Positions 14,016 through 24,470 of a DNA stretch of 64,000 bases are shown here, piece by piece. Under the pieces are notes generated by a model. The model saw only the letters and a program-made list of their open reading frames with translations, searched no databases and was not told where the DNA came from. Made by a program: the position numbers and the translations under genes. How positions within the stretch are numbered: position 1 is the stretch's first letter; the number at the start of each line of letters is the position of its first letter. The DNA comes from an uncultured Megasphaera sp. (GTDB taxonomy: Bacteria > Bacillota > Negativicutes > Veillonellales > Megasphaeraceae). The stretch lies in assembly GCA_934202965.1 (NCBI GenBank), contig CAKPYN010000001.1:62001-126000 (forward strand). Reading direction: 5' to 3'.

Positions 14016-16478
14016 GTGTTTAATAAACTATTCCAGAGATTACTCGGCAATAATACCGAACACGAATTGAAGAAAATGCGGCCTATTGTGCAGCAGATTA
14101 ATGACTTAGAACCGAAAATGACGGTACTTAGCGATGCATCGCTACAGGAAAAGACGTTTGAATTCAAAAAACGGCTGGCTGCAGGAGAAACATTAGATGA
14201 TTTACTGCCAGAAGCATTTGCAGTTGTCCGTGAAGCATCGCGGCGTGTAACAGGCATGCGTCATTTTGATGTACAGCTGCTTGGCGGTATCGTACTGCAT
14301 CGCGGCGATATTGCAGAAATGCGTACAGGCGAAGGTAAGACATTGGTTGCTACTTTGCCGGTATATTTAAATGCATTAACTGGTAAAGGCGTTCATGTTG
14401 TAACGGTTAATGATTATTTGGCAACACGTGATAGCGAAGAAATGGGGCAGATTTATAAGTTTCTGGGTTTATCCGTTGGCTTAATCGTTCATGATTTGAC
14501 GTATGAACAACGCCGCCGGGCTTATAATTCTGATATTACGTACGGCACAAACAATGAATTTGGATTTGATTATCTGCGTGATAATATGGTTATCAGCAAA
14601 GACCAAATGGTACAGCGTCCGTTAAACTATTGTATTGTCGACGAAGTAGACTCCATCCTTATTGATGAAGCTCGAACACCGCTTATCATTTCCGGACCGG
14701 GAGAAAAGTCGACAGACTTGTATTACACATTGGCTAATATCATCAAAACATTTGATAAAGATGACTATACAATGGATGAAAAGCAAAAAACAATTGCGCC
14801 TACAGATTCCGGCGTAGCCAAAGTAGAAAAAATGATGGGCATCAAGAATATGTTTGATAATGAACATCTTGATTTAAACCATCTTGTCATTCAGGCACTG
14901 CGTGCGCGGTTTATGATGCATCGAGATAAAGATTATGTCGTTAAAAATGGCGAAATAGTCATTGTCGATGAATTTACGGGTCGCTTGATGTTTGGCCGCC
15001 GTTACAGCGATGGCCTGCATCAATCGATTGAAGCCAAGGAAAATGTAAAAGTACAGGGTGAAAGCAAAACACTGGCAACGATTACATTCCAGAACTACTT
15101 CCGCATGTATAATAAACTGGCTGGTATGACCGGTACGGCTAAAACAGAAGAAGATGAATTTAATAAAATTTATAAATTAGATGTTTACGTCATTCCAACC
15201 AACAAGCCAGCAATTCGTAAAGACTTGCCGGATGTAATCTACAAAACGAAGAATGCTAAATATCGTGCTGTTGTGCGCGAAGTAAAAAAACGTCATGCGA
15301 CGGGGCAGCCAATTTTGGTAGGTACGACATCCATTAGTCAATCGGAAATTATTAGTCAGCTTTTGGATAAGGAAAATATTCCTCATAGCGTGTTAAATGC
15401 CAAATATCATGAAAAAGAAGCTGAAATCATCAAAAACGCCGGTCAAGAAGGCATGGTTACGATTGCTACAAATATGGCAGGCCGTGGTACGGATATTAAG
15501 CTGGGAAAAGGCGTAGCCGAACTTGGCGGGTTGATGATTATCGGTACGGAACGCCATGAAAGCCGCCGTATCGACAATCAGCTCCGTGGTCGTGCAGGCC
15601 GTCAGGGCGATCCGGGAACGACACAGTTCTTCCTTTCATTGGAAGATGATTTGATGCGTATTTTTGGATCTAATAATATTTCCAAATTTATGGATAAATT
15701 GGGCATGGAAGAAGATGAACCCATTACCCATTCCATGATTACCAAGTCTATCGAAAAAGCGCAGAAAAAAGTAGAAAGCCATAACTTTGAAATTCGTAAA
15801 TACGTTTTGGAATATGATGACGTTATGAATCAGCAGCGTGAAGTATTGTATGGACAGCGTCGTCAGGTTTTGGTAGCCGAATCGCTTCGGGATACGATTA
15901 TGGGTATGGTTGATGACATTATTGTAGATGGTCTGAATAAGTACGCAGATGAAAAACTATATCCGGAAGAATGGAACTTCGCCGGGCTGCTTCAGCAAAT
16001 GGAACAATATTTTGTACCAAAAGGCGCTACGACAGTCGAAGAATTAGAAAACTTAAGTCGTGTTGAAGTACATGAAAAGCTGAAAAAAATTGCAGAAGAT
16101 TTGTATGATGCACGTGAAAAAGAAATTGGCGAACAAACAATGCGTGAATTGGAAAAAGCGATTATGCTACGTGTTGTAGACAGCAAATGGATGGATCATT
16201 TGGATGCCATGGATGCGTTAAAAGAAGGTATTAATTTGCGTGCGTATGGTCAGAAAAATCCGCTTGTTGAATATAAGTTTGAAGCATATGAAATGTTTGA
16301 AGAAATGGTAGAATCTATTAAACGTACGGTTGTTACGTTCCTCTATCATATCCAAGTAACGTACAGCGCTCCTGTTCCACAGGCCGAAGATCATCTCCAA
16401 AGCGCAAAAGAAGTGCATGAAGAAAGTAAACCTGTCAGTCGTGAAGATATTGAACGGGATGAACAAAACAAACAATAA
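14016..16478 (+). CDS. secA: Preprotein translocase ATPase SecA
   Basis: 820 aa from GTG 14016 (TGGAGGG upstream). Motor of Sec-dependent export, peripheral on the inner membrane with SecYEG. Seen: Walker A MRTGEGKT at residues ~101-108, Walker B/DEAD-like [31 protein letters not shown], and NBD2 [15 protein letters not shown] with [13 protein letters not shown]. The C-terminus ends [13 protein letters not shown] without the Cys-rich zinc motif that binds SecB in many SecA proteins. It lies directly upstream of prfB, a common Firmicutes order. A GC-rich hairpin (about 16482-16515) follows the stop without a T run. Confidence 0.96.
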   Translation: MFNKLFQRLLGNNTEHELKKMRPIVQQINDLEPKMTVLSDASLQEKTFEFKKRLAAGETLDDLLPEAFAVVREASRRVTGMRHFDVQLLGGIVLHRGDIAEMRTGEGKTLVATLPVYLNALTGKGVHVVTVNDYLATRDSEEMGQIYKFLGLSVGLIVHDLTYEQRRRAYNSDITYGTNNEFGFDYLRDNMVISKDQMVQRPLNYCIVDEVDSILIDEARTPLIISGPGEKSTDLYYTLANIIKTFDKDDYTMDEKQKTIAPTDSGVAKVEKMMGIKNMFDNEHLDLNHLVIQALRARFMMHRDKDYVVKNGEIVIVDEFTGRLMFGRRYSDGLHQSIEAKENVKVQGESKTLATITFQNYFRMYNKLAGMTGTAKTEEDEFNKIYKLDVYVIPTNKPAIRKDLPDVIYKTKNAKYRAVVREVKKRHATGQPILVGTTSISQSEIISQLLDKENIPHSVLNAKYHEKEAEIIKNAGQEGMVTIATNMAGRGTDIKLGKGVAELGGLMIIGTERHESRRIDNQLRGRAGRQGDPGTTQFFLSLEDDLMRIFGSNNISKFMDKLGMEEDEPITHSMITKSIEKAQKKVESHNFEIRKYVLEYDDVMNQQREVLYGQRRQVLVAESLRDTIMGMVDDIIVDGLNKYADEKLYPEEWNFAGLLQQMEQYFVPKGATTVEELENLSRVEVHEKLKKIAEDLYDAREKEIGEQTMRELEKAIMLRVVDSKWMDHLDAMDALKEGINLRAYGQKNPLVEYKFEAYEMFEEMVESIKRTVVTFLYHIQVTYSAPVPQAEDHLQSAKEVHEESKPVSREDIERDEQNKQ

Positions 16479-16578
16479 GCATATTAGGGGCGTGCTGCGG
16501 CGCGCCCTAACATATGTAACTATTAGTAAGAGAATTAATATTAACTATTTATGTGATTACTGAAAGATGGTGAGTCTT

Positions 16579-17704
16579 GTGTTATTAGAAGAACTGCGTA
16601 AGCCCCTCGAAGATTTACAAAAAAGAATACAAGAAATCGGGGATTCACTTTAGCTTACCTAAAAAAGAAGAACGAATTATGGATTTAGATATGCAAATGA
16701 GCGATCCGGATTTTTGGAATCATCCGGATAAAGCCAAAGCCATATCGCAAGAAGCAACGAATTTAAAAACAGAAGTAGAAGGTCATAAAGCACTCGTACA
16801 GAAAGTCCAAGATACCATTGATTACTTAGATATGGCGATGGAAGACGGAGATACGTCTCTGACAGAGGAAATCGAAAGTCAGTACAATGAACTGGTGAAG
16901 GAAGTAGAAAAACGCGAAGTTCGTATGCTCCTTTCCGGCGAATATGATAAGTGCAATGCGATTATTACGTTCCATGCCGGCGCCGGTGGTACAGAAGCGC
17001 AGGATTGGGCACAAATGCTGATTCGCATGTATACACGCTGGGCAGAACGCAATGGGTATCAAATTACGGTGATGGATTTACAGCCAGGTGATGAAGCAGG
17101 CATTAAAAGTGCTACCTTTGCGATTACTGGTGAATATGCCTATGGCTATTTAAAATCAGAAAAAGGTGTACATCGGCTGGTGCGTATTTCGCCATTTGAT
17201 GCAGCAGCACGTCGGCATACTTCATTTACGGCAGTAGATGTTATGCCTGAATTGCCGGACGATGTTGATGTAGAAATTAATATGGACGATGTTCGCGTGG
17301 ACTATTTCCGTGCATCCGGTGCAGGGGGACAGCATGTCAATAAAACCAGTTCAGCTGTCCGTATGACACATATGCCGACGGGCATTGTAGTACAGTGCCA
17401 AAATGAACGTTCTCAGCTTCAAAATAAAGAAATGTGTATGAAATATCTTCGCGCTAAATTGTTTGAACTGGAACAGGAAAAACAGGCTAAATTAAAAGCT
17501 GAAATAGGCGGCGTCCATCAGGCTATTGAATGGGGCAGCCAAATTCGTTCCTATGTATTCCATCCTTATAACTTAGTAAAAGATCATCGTACGAATGTAG
17601 AAACCGGCAATATTCAGGCCGTTATGGACGGTGATTTAGATATTTTTATTGAAGGATATTTGCAGCAGGAAAAGAATAAAAGGGTATCAAAACAAGAATT
17701 ATAA
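16579..17704 (+). CDS. prfB: Peptide chain release factor 2, needs +1 frameshift at 16648-16654
   Basis: RF2 hydrolyses peptidyl-tRNA at UGA and UAA. The first 24 codons (GTG 16579 to CTT 16650) encode MLLEELRKPLEDLQKRIQEI then GDSL, followed by TAG 16651-16653. Skipping T16651 continues as SLPKKEERIMDLDMQMSDPD to the end. The upstream part has the same 24-codon length as I recall for B. subtilis. The downstream frame has no ATG/GTG/TTG before 16679, so a full-length protein requires the shift. The RF2 anticodon-like SPF (RISPFDAAARRHTS) and the catalytic GGQ (GAGGQHVNKTSSAVR) are present. GGTGA at 16569-16573 favours GTG 16579 over ATG 16567. Confidence 0.9.
16639..16654 (+). promoter_or_regulatory. 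prfB frameshift site with UAG instead of UGA
   Basis: GGGG (16639-16642), ATTCA, CTT TAG C (16648-16654). The usual site is AGGGGG, 3 bases, CTT TGA C. Here the slippery CUU-U is kept, the internal SD is shorter and 5 bases away, and the stop is UAG, which is read by RF1 and not by RF2. Confidence 0.75.
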
Positions 17705-18393
17705 TGAAAAAATTAACTATCTTATTGGTCATAATAGCAATATTCTTTTGGGGTGTGAATCAGTATGCACCGCAATTCGCGGCGGCAGGGCTGTATCATG
17801 CATTATCATCCAAAATGGAATTGCAGCCAGATGATGTGACTGTACAAGCTTCTCCCGGACTCAAAGTAGTACTGGGCGAATTGGATTTCATCGAAATACA
17901 TGGAAAAACGTTTCGTATCGGCGGTTTACAATTTGAACGATTTGACTGCCAGCTAAAAGGCGTTGCATTTAGTCCGCTTGACAGCTTGACGAATCAGACC
18001 GTTACCGTGCTTCATGCAAAAAGTGGAGAAATGACGGCATCTATACGTCGGGAAGAATTGCAGCAGTTTCTTCTTGATAAGGTAAAAGGATTATCAGATG
18101 CGACGATTGCCTTTGAAAATGACGATGTTGTTGTACGGGGTACAATTAGCGTTGGCGGTGGATTTTTGACAGCCCGGGCAGTGATTCGCGGACAATTTGG
18201 CATGAATGGCACAAAATTGATGTTTATACCGTCAGACGTCGCTGTCGAAGGATTAGGTATTACGTATAGCAGTAAGCATATAGGAAATATAGAAGTCTAT
18301 GATTTCAATGGATTTCCGCTGGGTATAGTGCCGGATAGCGTTATGTTGCGCGACGATAGAATTATGATTCATGGGCGAATTAGTAACTCATAA
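17704..18393 (+). CDS. DUF2993 (LmeA-like) envelope protein
   Basis: 229 aa; the ATG at 17704 overlaps the stop of prfB (TAATG), so translation is coupled. An N-terminal signal anchor (LTILLVIIAIFFWGVNQYA) is followed by beta-rich sequence, with FRIGGLQFERFDCQLKGVAF and VVVRGTISVGGGFLTARAVI, as in DUF2993 proteins of the LmeA type, which bind phospholipids or other lipids at the cell surface. The C-terminal GFPLGIVPDSVMLRDDRIMI fits the repeat of that fold. With DUF5693 and csaB downstream it probably serves the envelope. Exact ligand unknown. Confidence 0.7.
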   Translation: MKKLTILLVIIAIFFWGVNQYAPQFAAAGLYHALSSKMELQPDDVTVQASPGLKVVLGELDFIEIHGKTFRIGGLQFERFDCQLKGVAFSPLDSLTNQTVTVLHAKSGEMTASIRREELQQFLLDKVKGLSDATIAFENDDVVVRGTISVGGGFLTARAVIRGQFGMNGTKLMFIPSDVAVEGLGITYSSKHIGNIEVYDFNGFPLGIVPDSVMLRDDRIMIHGRISNS

Positions 18394-18409
18394 ATAAGGT
18401 GAAAAAATA

Positions 18410-20467
18410 ATGACAAAAAGCAATAGATTTAGCAAGGTGCTCTTGATTGGAGCCGTATTAATCGGAGTACTTTGTTCTATATGTTTATGTGTACAACGGT
18501 ATTATGTAGAAAAGAAAAGCATGACCATTGAACAAGCAATGGATTATGATGCAGTGGTAAATATGGCACGAAATGATGGCTATGATTTGGATACAGCGTT
18601 AGAAAAGTGCCGAGAAGCCGGTATTACAAGCTTTACCATTTATGATACGACACTGAACAAATTGACACAGCGCGGCGAAATGTCTTTAATTACGCGCTTG
18701 GGATTAAATTTATATTATCCGCAATTCCATATTACGGATTTGACGTTTGACTATTATTTGGTGGGCAAGCCAAAAAATCAAGAAGATTTGTATTTTGATG
18801 AAGTAACTGCTGATTTGAAGACCCGATTGGGTGAAAGTAATGTCAGCTTGCTTGCTAACAGCCAATATCGTATTGCCGGGCTGCGCGGTGTTATGCCAGC
18901 ACTGGGCGATGTTAATTTGGGAATTATGACGGCAGATGCCAAAAAAATTTCTTCCCATGGTTTTCATGTTATTTTGCGTCCCACCAATTACAGCAATCCT
19001 ACGAAAGAACAAGTAGAAAGCTTTTTTAATCGTGCCGATACGATTGAAAATGCATCCGGCATTATGTTTGTCGGCAAAGAAGTACTGGGATATACGCCTG
19101 TGAATGCACAGCGTAAAGATATGTTGACGTTTACTGCTGACCAAATGAAGGAACGGCATTTGCCGTTTTACATGATTGAATCTGTCAATCAGCTGCAGTA
19201 TACGTCCCAAGACGGCATGTACGATTTAGCCGGTTTATTGGATTATCAAACCGTACGTGTATATGCTATGGCGAAAGAAGAATTGGAAAAGATTACGCCG
19301 GAAGAAGCTGCTATGCGCTACTACATTAGTGATTTGGAACGCAATGTCCGCGTTAATTTGTATCCGTTGTATAAAAAGCCGATGCACGGCATGAATCTGA
19401 CAGAAACGAATTTGGCATATATCTCTATGACCAGCAAAAAATTGCAGGACCGTGGCTATACGTTGGGACGGGCAACTGTCATGGATACGTATTATCCCAA
19501 TAAAATTTTACTGGCATTGATCGCCGCTGCGGCTGCTTGTGGATTTGTTTTTACACTGAACATATTGTATCCTTTGTCAAATCGCACGAATTATATCTTG
19601 ATGATTCTTGCCGTCATTGGCGGCGCAGGCGGTGCATTGATAGCAAAAGGCGCGTTATTCTTACAAATGATGGCTATTGGCTGTGCTTCTGCTGCGCCAA
19701 CGGCAGCTATTCTGTTATTATTGGATTGTTGGAAAAAGAAACAGATTACGCATACCCTCAGTTATGGACGGGTTATTCGCGACGGGGCGATAGGTCTTAC
19801 ATGTGCTATAGTGATTGCTATGATTGGCGGTTTGTTTATTGCAGCTATGTTGGGAAATATTCGCTTCTTTATGGAATTTGATTTTTATCGTGGTGTCAAG
19901 TTGACGTTTATATTGCCGATTCTTTTAGTGGCAATTGGCTATTTACGCCGCTTCCCGCTAGGTGGAAAAACAATGACCTCAGGACGGGATTTTGTCGATT
20001 TTGCCAAAGAATTTCTCAATATTCCAATTAAAATGGGAACACTCATCGTATTAGCCTTGCTGGGATTTATTGCTTTTGTTTTTGTTGGCCGCAGCGGACA
20101 TACCGCGGGCGTTCCTGTTCCAGGTATCGAAGTAGCACTGCGTCGTTTTTTGGAAAATGTGATGTACGCTCGTCCACGGGAAAAGGAGTTTTTAATTGGT
20201 CATCCCGCCTTTTTCCTCATGGTAGCAGCTATGTATCGTAAATGGCCGCAGATTTTGCATTTCTTCCTTGTTTTAGCAGCGGCTATTGGCGTAGGTTCTA
20301 TGGTAGAAACGTTTGCACATATTCGTACCCCCTTCCTGATGTCTTTTATTCGAGGCATAGATGGCTGGATTATGGGATTAGTTATAGGGATTCTTGTCAT
20401 TTGTATCTTGGCCGTGCTGCAGTATATAACAGCCTGGTTAGGAAAGCAGGTGAAATCTCGTGGTTAA
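18410..20467 (+). CDS. DUF5693 family large membrane protein
   Basis: 685 aa. N-terminal helix (VLLIGAVLIGVLCSICLCVQ), a ~330-residue extracytoplasmic domain containing ALEKCREAGITSFTIYDTTL and a TIM-barrel-like pattern of strands (GIMFVGKEVLGY, MYDLAGLLDYQTVRVY), then about eight membrane helices from residue ~365 to the end. This layout and the direct junction with csaB match the DUF5693 family, which I recall mainly from Negativicutes and Clostridia. AAGGTGA precedes the ATG; the stop overlaps csaB by 8 bases. A role in cell-wall polymer pyruvylation or export together with CsaB is inferred from linkage only. Confidence 0.75.
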   Translation: MTKSNRFSKVLLIGAVLIGVLCSICLCVQRYYVEKKSMTIEQAMDYDAVVNMARNDGYDLDTALEKCREAGITSFTIYDTTLNKLTQRGEMSLITRLGLNLYYPQFHITDLTFDYYLVGKPKNQEDLYFDEVTADLKTRLGESNVSLLANSQYRIAGLRGVMPALGDVNLGIMTADAKKISSHGFHVILRPTNYSNPTKEQVESFFNRADTIENASGIMFVGKEVLGYTPVNAQRKDMLTFTADQMKERHLPFYMIESVNQLQYTSQDGMYDLAGLLDYQTVRVYAMAKEELEKITPEEAAMRYYISDLERNVRVNLYPLYKKPMHGMNLTETNLAYISMTSKKLQDRGYTLGRATVMDTYYPNKILLALIAAAAACGFVFTLNILYPLSNRTNYILMILAVIGGAGGALIAKGALFLQMMAIGCASAAPTAAILLLLDCWKKKQITHTLSYGRVIRDGAIGLTCAIVIAMIGGLFIAAMLGNIRFFMEFDFYRGVKLTFILPILLVAIGYLRRFPLGGKTMTSGRDFVDFAKEFLNIPIKMGTLIVLALLGFIAFVFVGRSGHTAGVPVPGIEVALRRFLENVMYARPREKEFLIGHPAFFLMVAAMYRKWPQILHFFLVLAAAIGVGSMVETFAHIRTPFLMSFIRGIDGWIMGLVIGILVICILAVLQYITAWLGKQVKSRG

Positions 20468-21584
20468 GGTTGTCATTTCGGGATATTATGGATTCTCTAA
20501 TGCTGGTGATGAAGCCATGCTTTCAGCTATTATTGGTTCATTGCGAGATATTATTCCGGATATACATATTACTGTCATTACGGGCAACTGCCGAATGACA
20601 AGAGAACATCATAATGTACATACTGTACACCGTATGAATTTTTTATCTATCGCAGCGGCTATTTGCCGCTGTGATATTCTTATTAGTGGTGGAGGAAGTT
20701 TACTGCAAAATGTAACAAGCTCCCGCAGTTTGTATTATTATTTATGTATTATGCGTATGGCTTTATTTTTTCATAAGCCCGTTATGCTGTATGCCCAGGG
20801 AATTGGTCCGGTACTAGGTACAAAAGAACGGCAGGCTGTACGCGATGTGCTGCAAAAAGTTACCATTATTGGTGTACGCGATACAGATTCTAAAGCAGAA
20901 CTAGCATCGTTAGGTGTTACAGCACCGCCGATACATGTAACTGCTGATGCTGTATTATCTATGCATCCTGTAGATAAGCAAATTGGTTATTATTTATTGA
21001 AAAAAGCGGGGGTAACAGGAATCCAACGTCGCATTGGTATTGCCGTGCGTGATTGGAAAGGATTGGATGGATTTAAAAAAGAGATTGCCAAAGCTGCAGA
21101 CCAATTGCAGCAGATGTATGATGCTCGGATTATATTGATTCCGATGCAGTATCCTGCCGATGTCAGTGCTGGTGAAGATATAGCCAATGCAATGCAATCT
21201 GATGCTGTTGTACTAAAAGAACCTTACAATACGATAGAATTTATGTCCCTTGTTGGCTGCATGGATGCTGTTATTGCCAATCGGCTTCATGCTCTTGTGT
21301 TTGCATCTATTATGCAGGTTCCGGTAGCGGCTATTTCTTATGACCCTAAAATTGATAGTTTTATTCATTTATTGGGAGATACGGTATGCGGCACCGTAGA
21401 GAACGTTACGGCAGCAAAAATAGTTCGTGATGTATCTAGAAAATTAGAAGCCGGACAGCTTGCTCCAGATATAAAAGCACATATAAATCATTTACGCCGT
21501 CAATCGATGCGTAATGCCTATCTAGCAGTACGAACTATTGAAGGAAAAGACGGAATTCGTACTCGGCTGAAGAGTGATGACTAG
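20460..21584 (+). CDS. csaB: Polysaccharide pyruvyl transferase CsaB
   Basis: 374 aa from GTG 20460, overlapping the DUF5693 gene by 8 bases. CsaB adds ketal-linked pyruvate to a cell-wall polymer, creating the ligand for SLH domains; in Negativicutes SLH proteins such as OmpM tether the outer membrane. Seen: YYGFSNAGDEAMLSAIIGSL, DILISGGGSLLQNVTSSRSL, LYAQGIGPVLG, VIANRLHALVFASIMQVPVA (the conserved xxRLHxLxFA), and PKIDSFIHLLG. Length is typical. Usually cytoplasmic or membrane-associated. Confidence 0.9.
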   Translation: MVKVVISGYYGFSNAGDEAMLSAIIGSLRDIIPDIHITVITGNCRMTREHHNVHTVHRMNFLSIAAAICRCDILISGGGSLLQNVTSSRSLYYYLCIMRMALFFHKPVMLYAQGIGPVLGTKERQAVRDVLQKVTIIGVRDTDSKAELASLGVTAPPIHVTADAVLSMHPVDKQIGYYLLKKAGVTGIQRRIGIAVRDWKGLDGFKKEIAKAADQLQQMYDARIILIPMQYPADVSAGEDIANAMQSDAVVLKEPYNTIEFMSLVGCMDAVIANRLHALVFASIMQVPVAAISYDPKIDSFIHLLGDTVCGTVENVTAAKIVRDVSRKLEAGQLAPDIKAHINHLRRQSMRNAYLAVRTIEGKDGIRTRLKSDD

Positions 21585-21631
21585 CATCTGCGTAGCTCAC
21601 TAGATTGTATATGTTTGAAAAGAGGTTTCCT

Positions 21632-22318
21632 ATGATTGATTTAAAAGATGTATCGAAAGTTTATGATAATGGTTCGATTGCACTGGATCATGTTTCGCTG
21701 CATATTGGAAAAGGTGAATTTGTATTCGTTGTCGGGGCTAGTGGTGCCGGAAAATCTACCCTTATCAAGTTGTTATCTCATGAAGAACTGCCAACATCCG
21801 GTACAGTTTATGTCGATGGTACAGCCGTAAATCGGCTGCCTAAAAGCCGTGTACCGTACTTGCGCCGTAAAATGGGGATTGTTTTTCAGGATTTTAGACT
21901 GCTTCCGAATAAAACAGCAGAAGAAAATGTTGCTTTTGCCATGGAAGTGATTGAATCGCCGCGCCGTGTTATTAAAGAACGTGTTCGCAATGTGTTGGAT
22001 TTGGTAGGATTGCTTGGTAAGGCTGATGCATTACCACACAATCTTAGCGGTGGTGAACAACAGCGTGTAGCCATTGCCCGAGCCATTGTCAATCGGCCGT
22101 TGTTGTTGATTGCTGATGAACCAACGGGAAATTTGGATCCCGAAACATCACGCGATATTATGGATACGTTTAAGAAAATTAATCATATGGGGACGACCGT
22201 TCTTATGGTAACGCATGATAAACAGATGGTTGATTTAATGAATAAGCGTGTTATCGAAATCGTCGATGGGCATGTTGTCCGTGATGAACAGAAAGGCGGT
22301 TACAACGATGAAGATTAG
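21632..22318 (+). CDS. ftsE: Cell division ATP-binding protein FtsE
   Basis: 228 aa. ABC ATPase that, with FtsX, transmits division signals to a periplasmic murein hydrolase. Walker [10 protein letters not shown] (residues 35-43), Q-loop [12 protein letters not shown] typical of FtsE, signature [14 protein letters not shown], Walker [14 protein letters not shown], and switch VTHDKQMV. Start ATG 21632 has AGAGG at 21621-21625; the upstream in-frame ATG at 21611 or the ORF start at 21605 lacks a binding site. The last 11 bases overlap ftsX. Confidence 0.95.
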   Translation: MIDLKDVSKVYDNGSIALDHVSLHIGKGEFVFVVGASGAGKSTLIKLLSHEELPTSGTVYVDGTAVNRLPKSRVPYLRRKMGIVFQDFRLLPNKTAEENVAFAMEVIESPRRVIKERVRNVLDLVGLLGKADALPHNLSGGEQQRVAIARAIVNRPLLLIADEPTGNLDPETSRDIMDTFKKINHMGTTVLMVTHDKQMVDLMNKRVIEIVDGHVVRDEQKGGYNDED

Positions 22319-23195
22319 GACTATGCGCTATTTTATTTCCGAAGCGTTGCAGTCTTTTTGGCGTAACAGCTTTATGACAATAGCTTCGATTGCCACCGTA
22401 GCGTTATCTTTTTTTATACTGGGGATATTTATGACGTTAGTGGCAAACTTGGATTATTTTGCTGAAAATTTGGAAAGCCAAGTACAAATTAGTATTTATT
22501 TAAAAGATGATTTATCTACAGAACAAGTGATGAGTGTTGGCAAACGGTTGAAACAAATGGAAGACGTGAAAGAAATTACCTTTACCAATAAAGATCAGGC
22601 AATGGATAAATTACGAAATCGCATGAAAGATCAGCCGGGCATTCTAAATGCATTGGAAGGAAAAAATCCCTTGCCAAGTTCGTATGAAATTACGTTTACC
22701 AATCCGGCAGCAGTTAAGCGGACAGCCCGGATTGTAGCAGATTACCCGGAAGTGGAAAGTACGCATTATGGACAGGAAATTATTGAACAACTATTCCAGA
22801 TTACCTCGGTTATTCGTTGGGGCGGCATTGCATTAGTCATTTTCTTGACGCTGGCTACCTTGTTTATTATTTCCAATACGATTCGCTTGACTGTATTTGC
22901 CAGACGAAAAGAAATTGGTATCATGAAATATGTTGGAGCAACAAACTGGTTTATTCGCTGGCCGTTTTTGTTGGAAGGGTTATTTCTTGGATTTATTGGT
23001 GGGCTGATTGCCGATATTGTACTGTTCCAATTTTATGAATTTGTGACAGTAGCCATCCATCGATCGTTGGCATTTTTGCCGCTTGTAAGTATGTATCCAT
23101 TTATGTACCGAATGGCTGGCGTACTGTTGGTTATCAGTATGATTATTGGGGCCGTAGGCAGTACGATTTCATTGAAACGGTATATGAAGGTGTAA
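22308..23195 (+). CDS. ftsX: Cell division protein FtsX
   Basis: 295 aa from ATG 22308, inside the end of ftsE, AAAGGCGG upstream. Four membrane helices: one near residues 20-45 (SIATVALSFFILGIFMTLVA), then a ~110-residue extracytoplasmic domain (ENLESQVQISIYLKDD, DVKEITFTNKDQAMDKLRNR), then three C-terminal helices (IALVIFLTLATLFIISNTIR, ...). This is the FtsX layout. The outer domain should contact the M23 protein encoded next, giving an FtsEX-hydrolase system in one operon. Confidence 0.95.
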   Translation: MKIRTMRYFISEALQSFWRNSFMTIASIATVALSFFILGIFMTLVANLDYFAENLESQVQISIYLKDDLSTEQVMSVGKRLKQMEDVKEITFTNKDQAMDKLRNRMKDQPGILNALEGKNPLPSSYEITFTNPAAVKRTARIVADYPEVESTHYGQEIIEQLFQITSVIRWGGIALVIFLTLATLFIISNTIRLTVFARRKEIGIMKYVGATNWFIRWPFLLEGLFLGFIGGLIADIVLFQFYEFVTVAIHRSLAFLPLVSMYPFMYRMAGVLLVISMIIGAVGSTISLKRYMKV

Positions 23196-23198
23196 GGT

Positions 23199-24458
23199 AT
23201 GATAACGTTTAATTCTCATAAGAAATATATTGCAGCTATCGTAACTGCCGCCTTGTTAAATCCATGTTTTGCTGTGTGGGCAGAAGATGAAGATTTACAA
23301 AATCAGCTATCTGATGTACAAGGGCAAATGGCAGAACAAACACAGAAAAAAAATGATGCCGAAGCTGTCATTGGCAATGTTTCCGAAAAACTACGGATTA
23401 TTCAAGACAATTTGAATGCAGCAACTAACGAATATAAATCCATTTCTTCTCAACTTGCCGATACGGAAAAACAAATTGCAGAAATGCAGGTTAAACTCAA
23501 AGAAGAACAAGCAAAACTTGAAAAACGAGAAAAGGTATTTCGCGTCCGCATTCGTGATATTTATATGCACGGGCAATTAAGTTATTTAGATGTTGTATTG
23601 GGTGCCAAGGATTTCAATGATTTTGCCAATCGAGTCGATTTACTTCGCCGTGTGATTGCCGCTGATATGGATTTAATTACAGCGATTCGCCAGCAGCGCG
23701 ATGAAATACAGCAGGTACAGCAAGAATTAGAATCGCAGCGACAAAAGCAAAGTGTCTTGAAAGAAAATGCGGCGCAAAAAAAGGCCGAAATCGAACAACA
23801 TAAGAAAGAACAGCAGGCCATTTTGTATAAAGCAGAAACGGATAAAGCTACGGCAGAAGAAGCATATCGTGAATTGGAAGCATCTTCGCAGTCTATTGGC
23901 GAGATGCTTCGGCAGCGAGCAGCCGCACGTGCAGCGGCCGCCGCAGCTGCTGAAGCAGAAGCAGCTGCACAGCAACAAGCCTCTGCCAGCAGTCAAGCAG
24001 ATGCTGGTGATGCTGGTACAAGTGATGACAGCGGCAGTACGGAACCTGATTACAGCTATCAGCCGGTTAGCGGCTCAGGTGCCTTTATTTGGCCGGTCAA
24101 TGGGGTTATTACCTCGCCATATGGGTATCGTACGCATCCGATTTTTGGTACGACCATTTATCACAGCGGTATAGATATTGGTGTTGATTATGGCACGCCC
24201 GTACATGCCGCGGATAGCGGCGTCGTTGTAGAAGCCGGCTGGATTAGTGGCTATGGATATGCTGTTGTTATTGACCATGGTAATGGATTATCTACCTTAT
24301 ATGGACACAATGAATCGTTAAATGTATCATCCGGCCAATCTGTATCACAAGGTCAGGTTATTGCATATGCTGGTTCCACTGGCAATTCGACAGGGCCGCA
24401 TGTTCATTTTGAAGTACGATCTAATGGGGACCCCGTAGATCCCTCAGCATACTTGTAA
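23199..24458 (+). CDS. Murein hydrolase with N-terminal coiled coil and M23 (LytM) domain
   Basis: 419 aa. Signal peptide (AAIVTAALLNPCFAVWAED, cut near residue 28), then ~220 residues of heptad coiled coil (EVIGNVSEKL..., QQVQQELESQRQKQSVLKEN), an Ala/Gln-rich linker, a Ser/Asp/Gly-rich spacer, and a LytM domain from ~residue 295. The zinc ligands HxxxD (YHSGIDIGVDYG) and HxH (GPHVHFEVR) are intact, so the enzyme should cut peptide cross-links itself, unlike catalytically dead EnvC. The ftsEX-adjacent position and the coiled coil suggest control by FtsX, as for EnvC or PcsB/CwlO. Confidence 0.88.
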   Translation: MITFNSHKKYIAAIVTAALLNPCFAVWAEDEDLQNQLSDVQGQMAEQTQKKNDAEAVIGNVSEKLRIIQDNLNAATNEYKSISSQLADTEKQIAEMQVKLKEEQAKLEKREKVFRVRIRDIYMHGQLSYLDVVLGAKDFNDFANRVDLLRRVIAADMDLITAIRQQRDEIQQVQQELESQRQKQSVLKENAAQKKAEIEQHKKEQQAILYKAETDKATAEEAYRELEASSQSIGEMLRQRAAARAAAAAAAEAEAAAQQQASASSQADAGDAGTSDDSGSTEPDYSYQPVSGSGAFIWPVNGVITSPYGYRTHPIFGTTIYHSGIDIGVDYGTPVHAADSGVVVEAGWISGYGYAVVIDHGNGLSTLYGHNESLNVSSGQSVSQGQVIAYAGSTGNSTGPHVHFEVRSNGDPVDPSAYL

Positions 24459-24470
24459 GGTGGTGATAGG

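Noticed and set aside
16679..16681. ATG 16679 as the real start of prfB
   Set aside because: It would delete the N-terminal helix that the upstream 24 codons clearly encode, and it has no ribosome-binding site.
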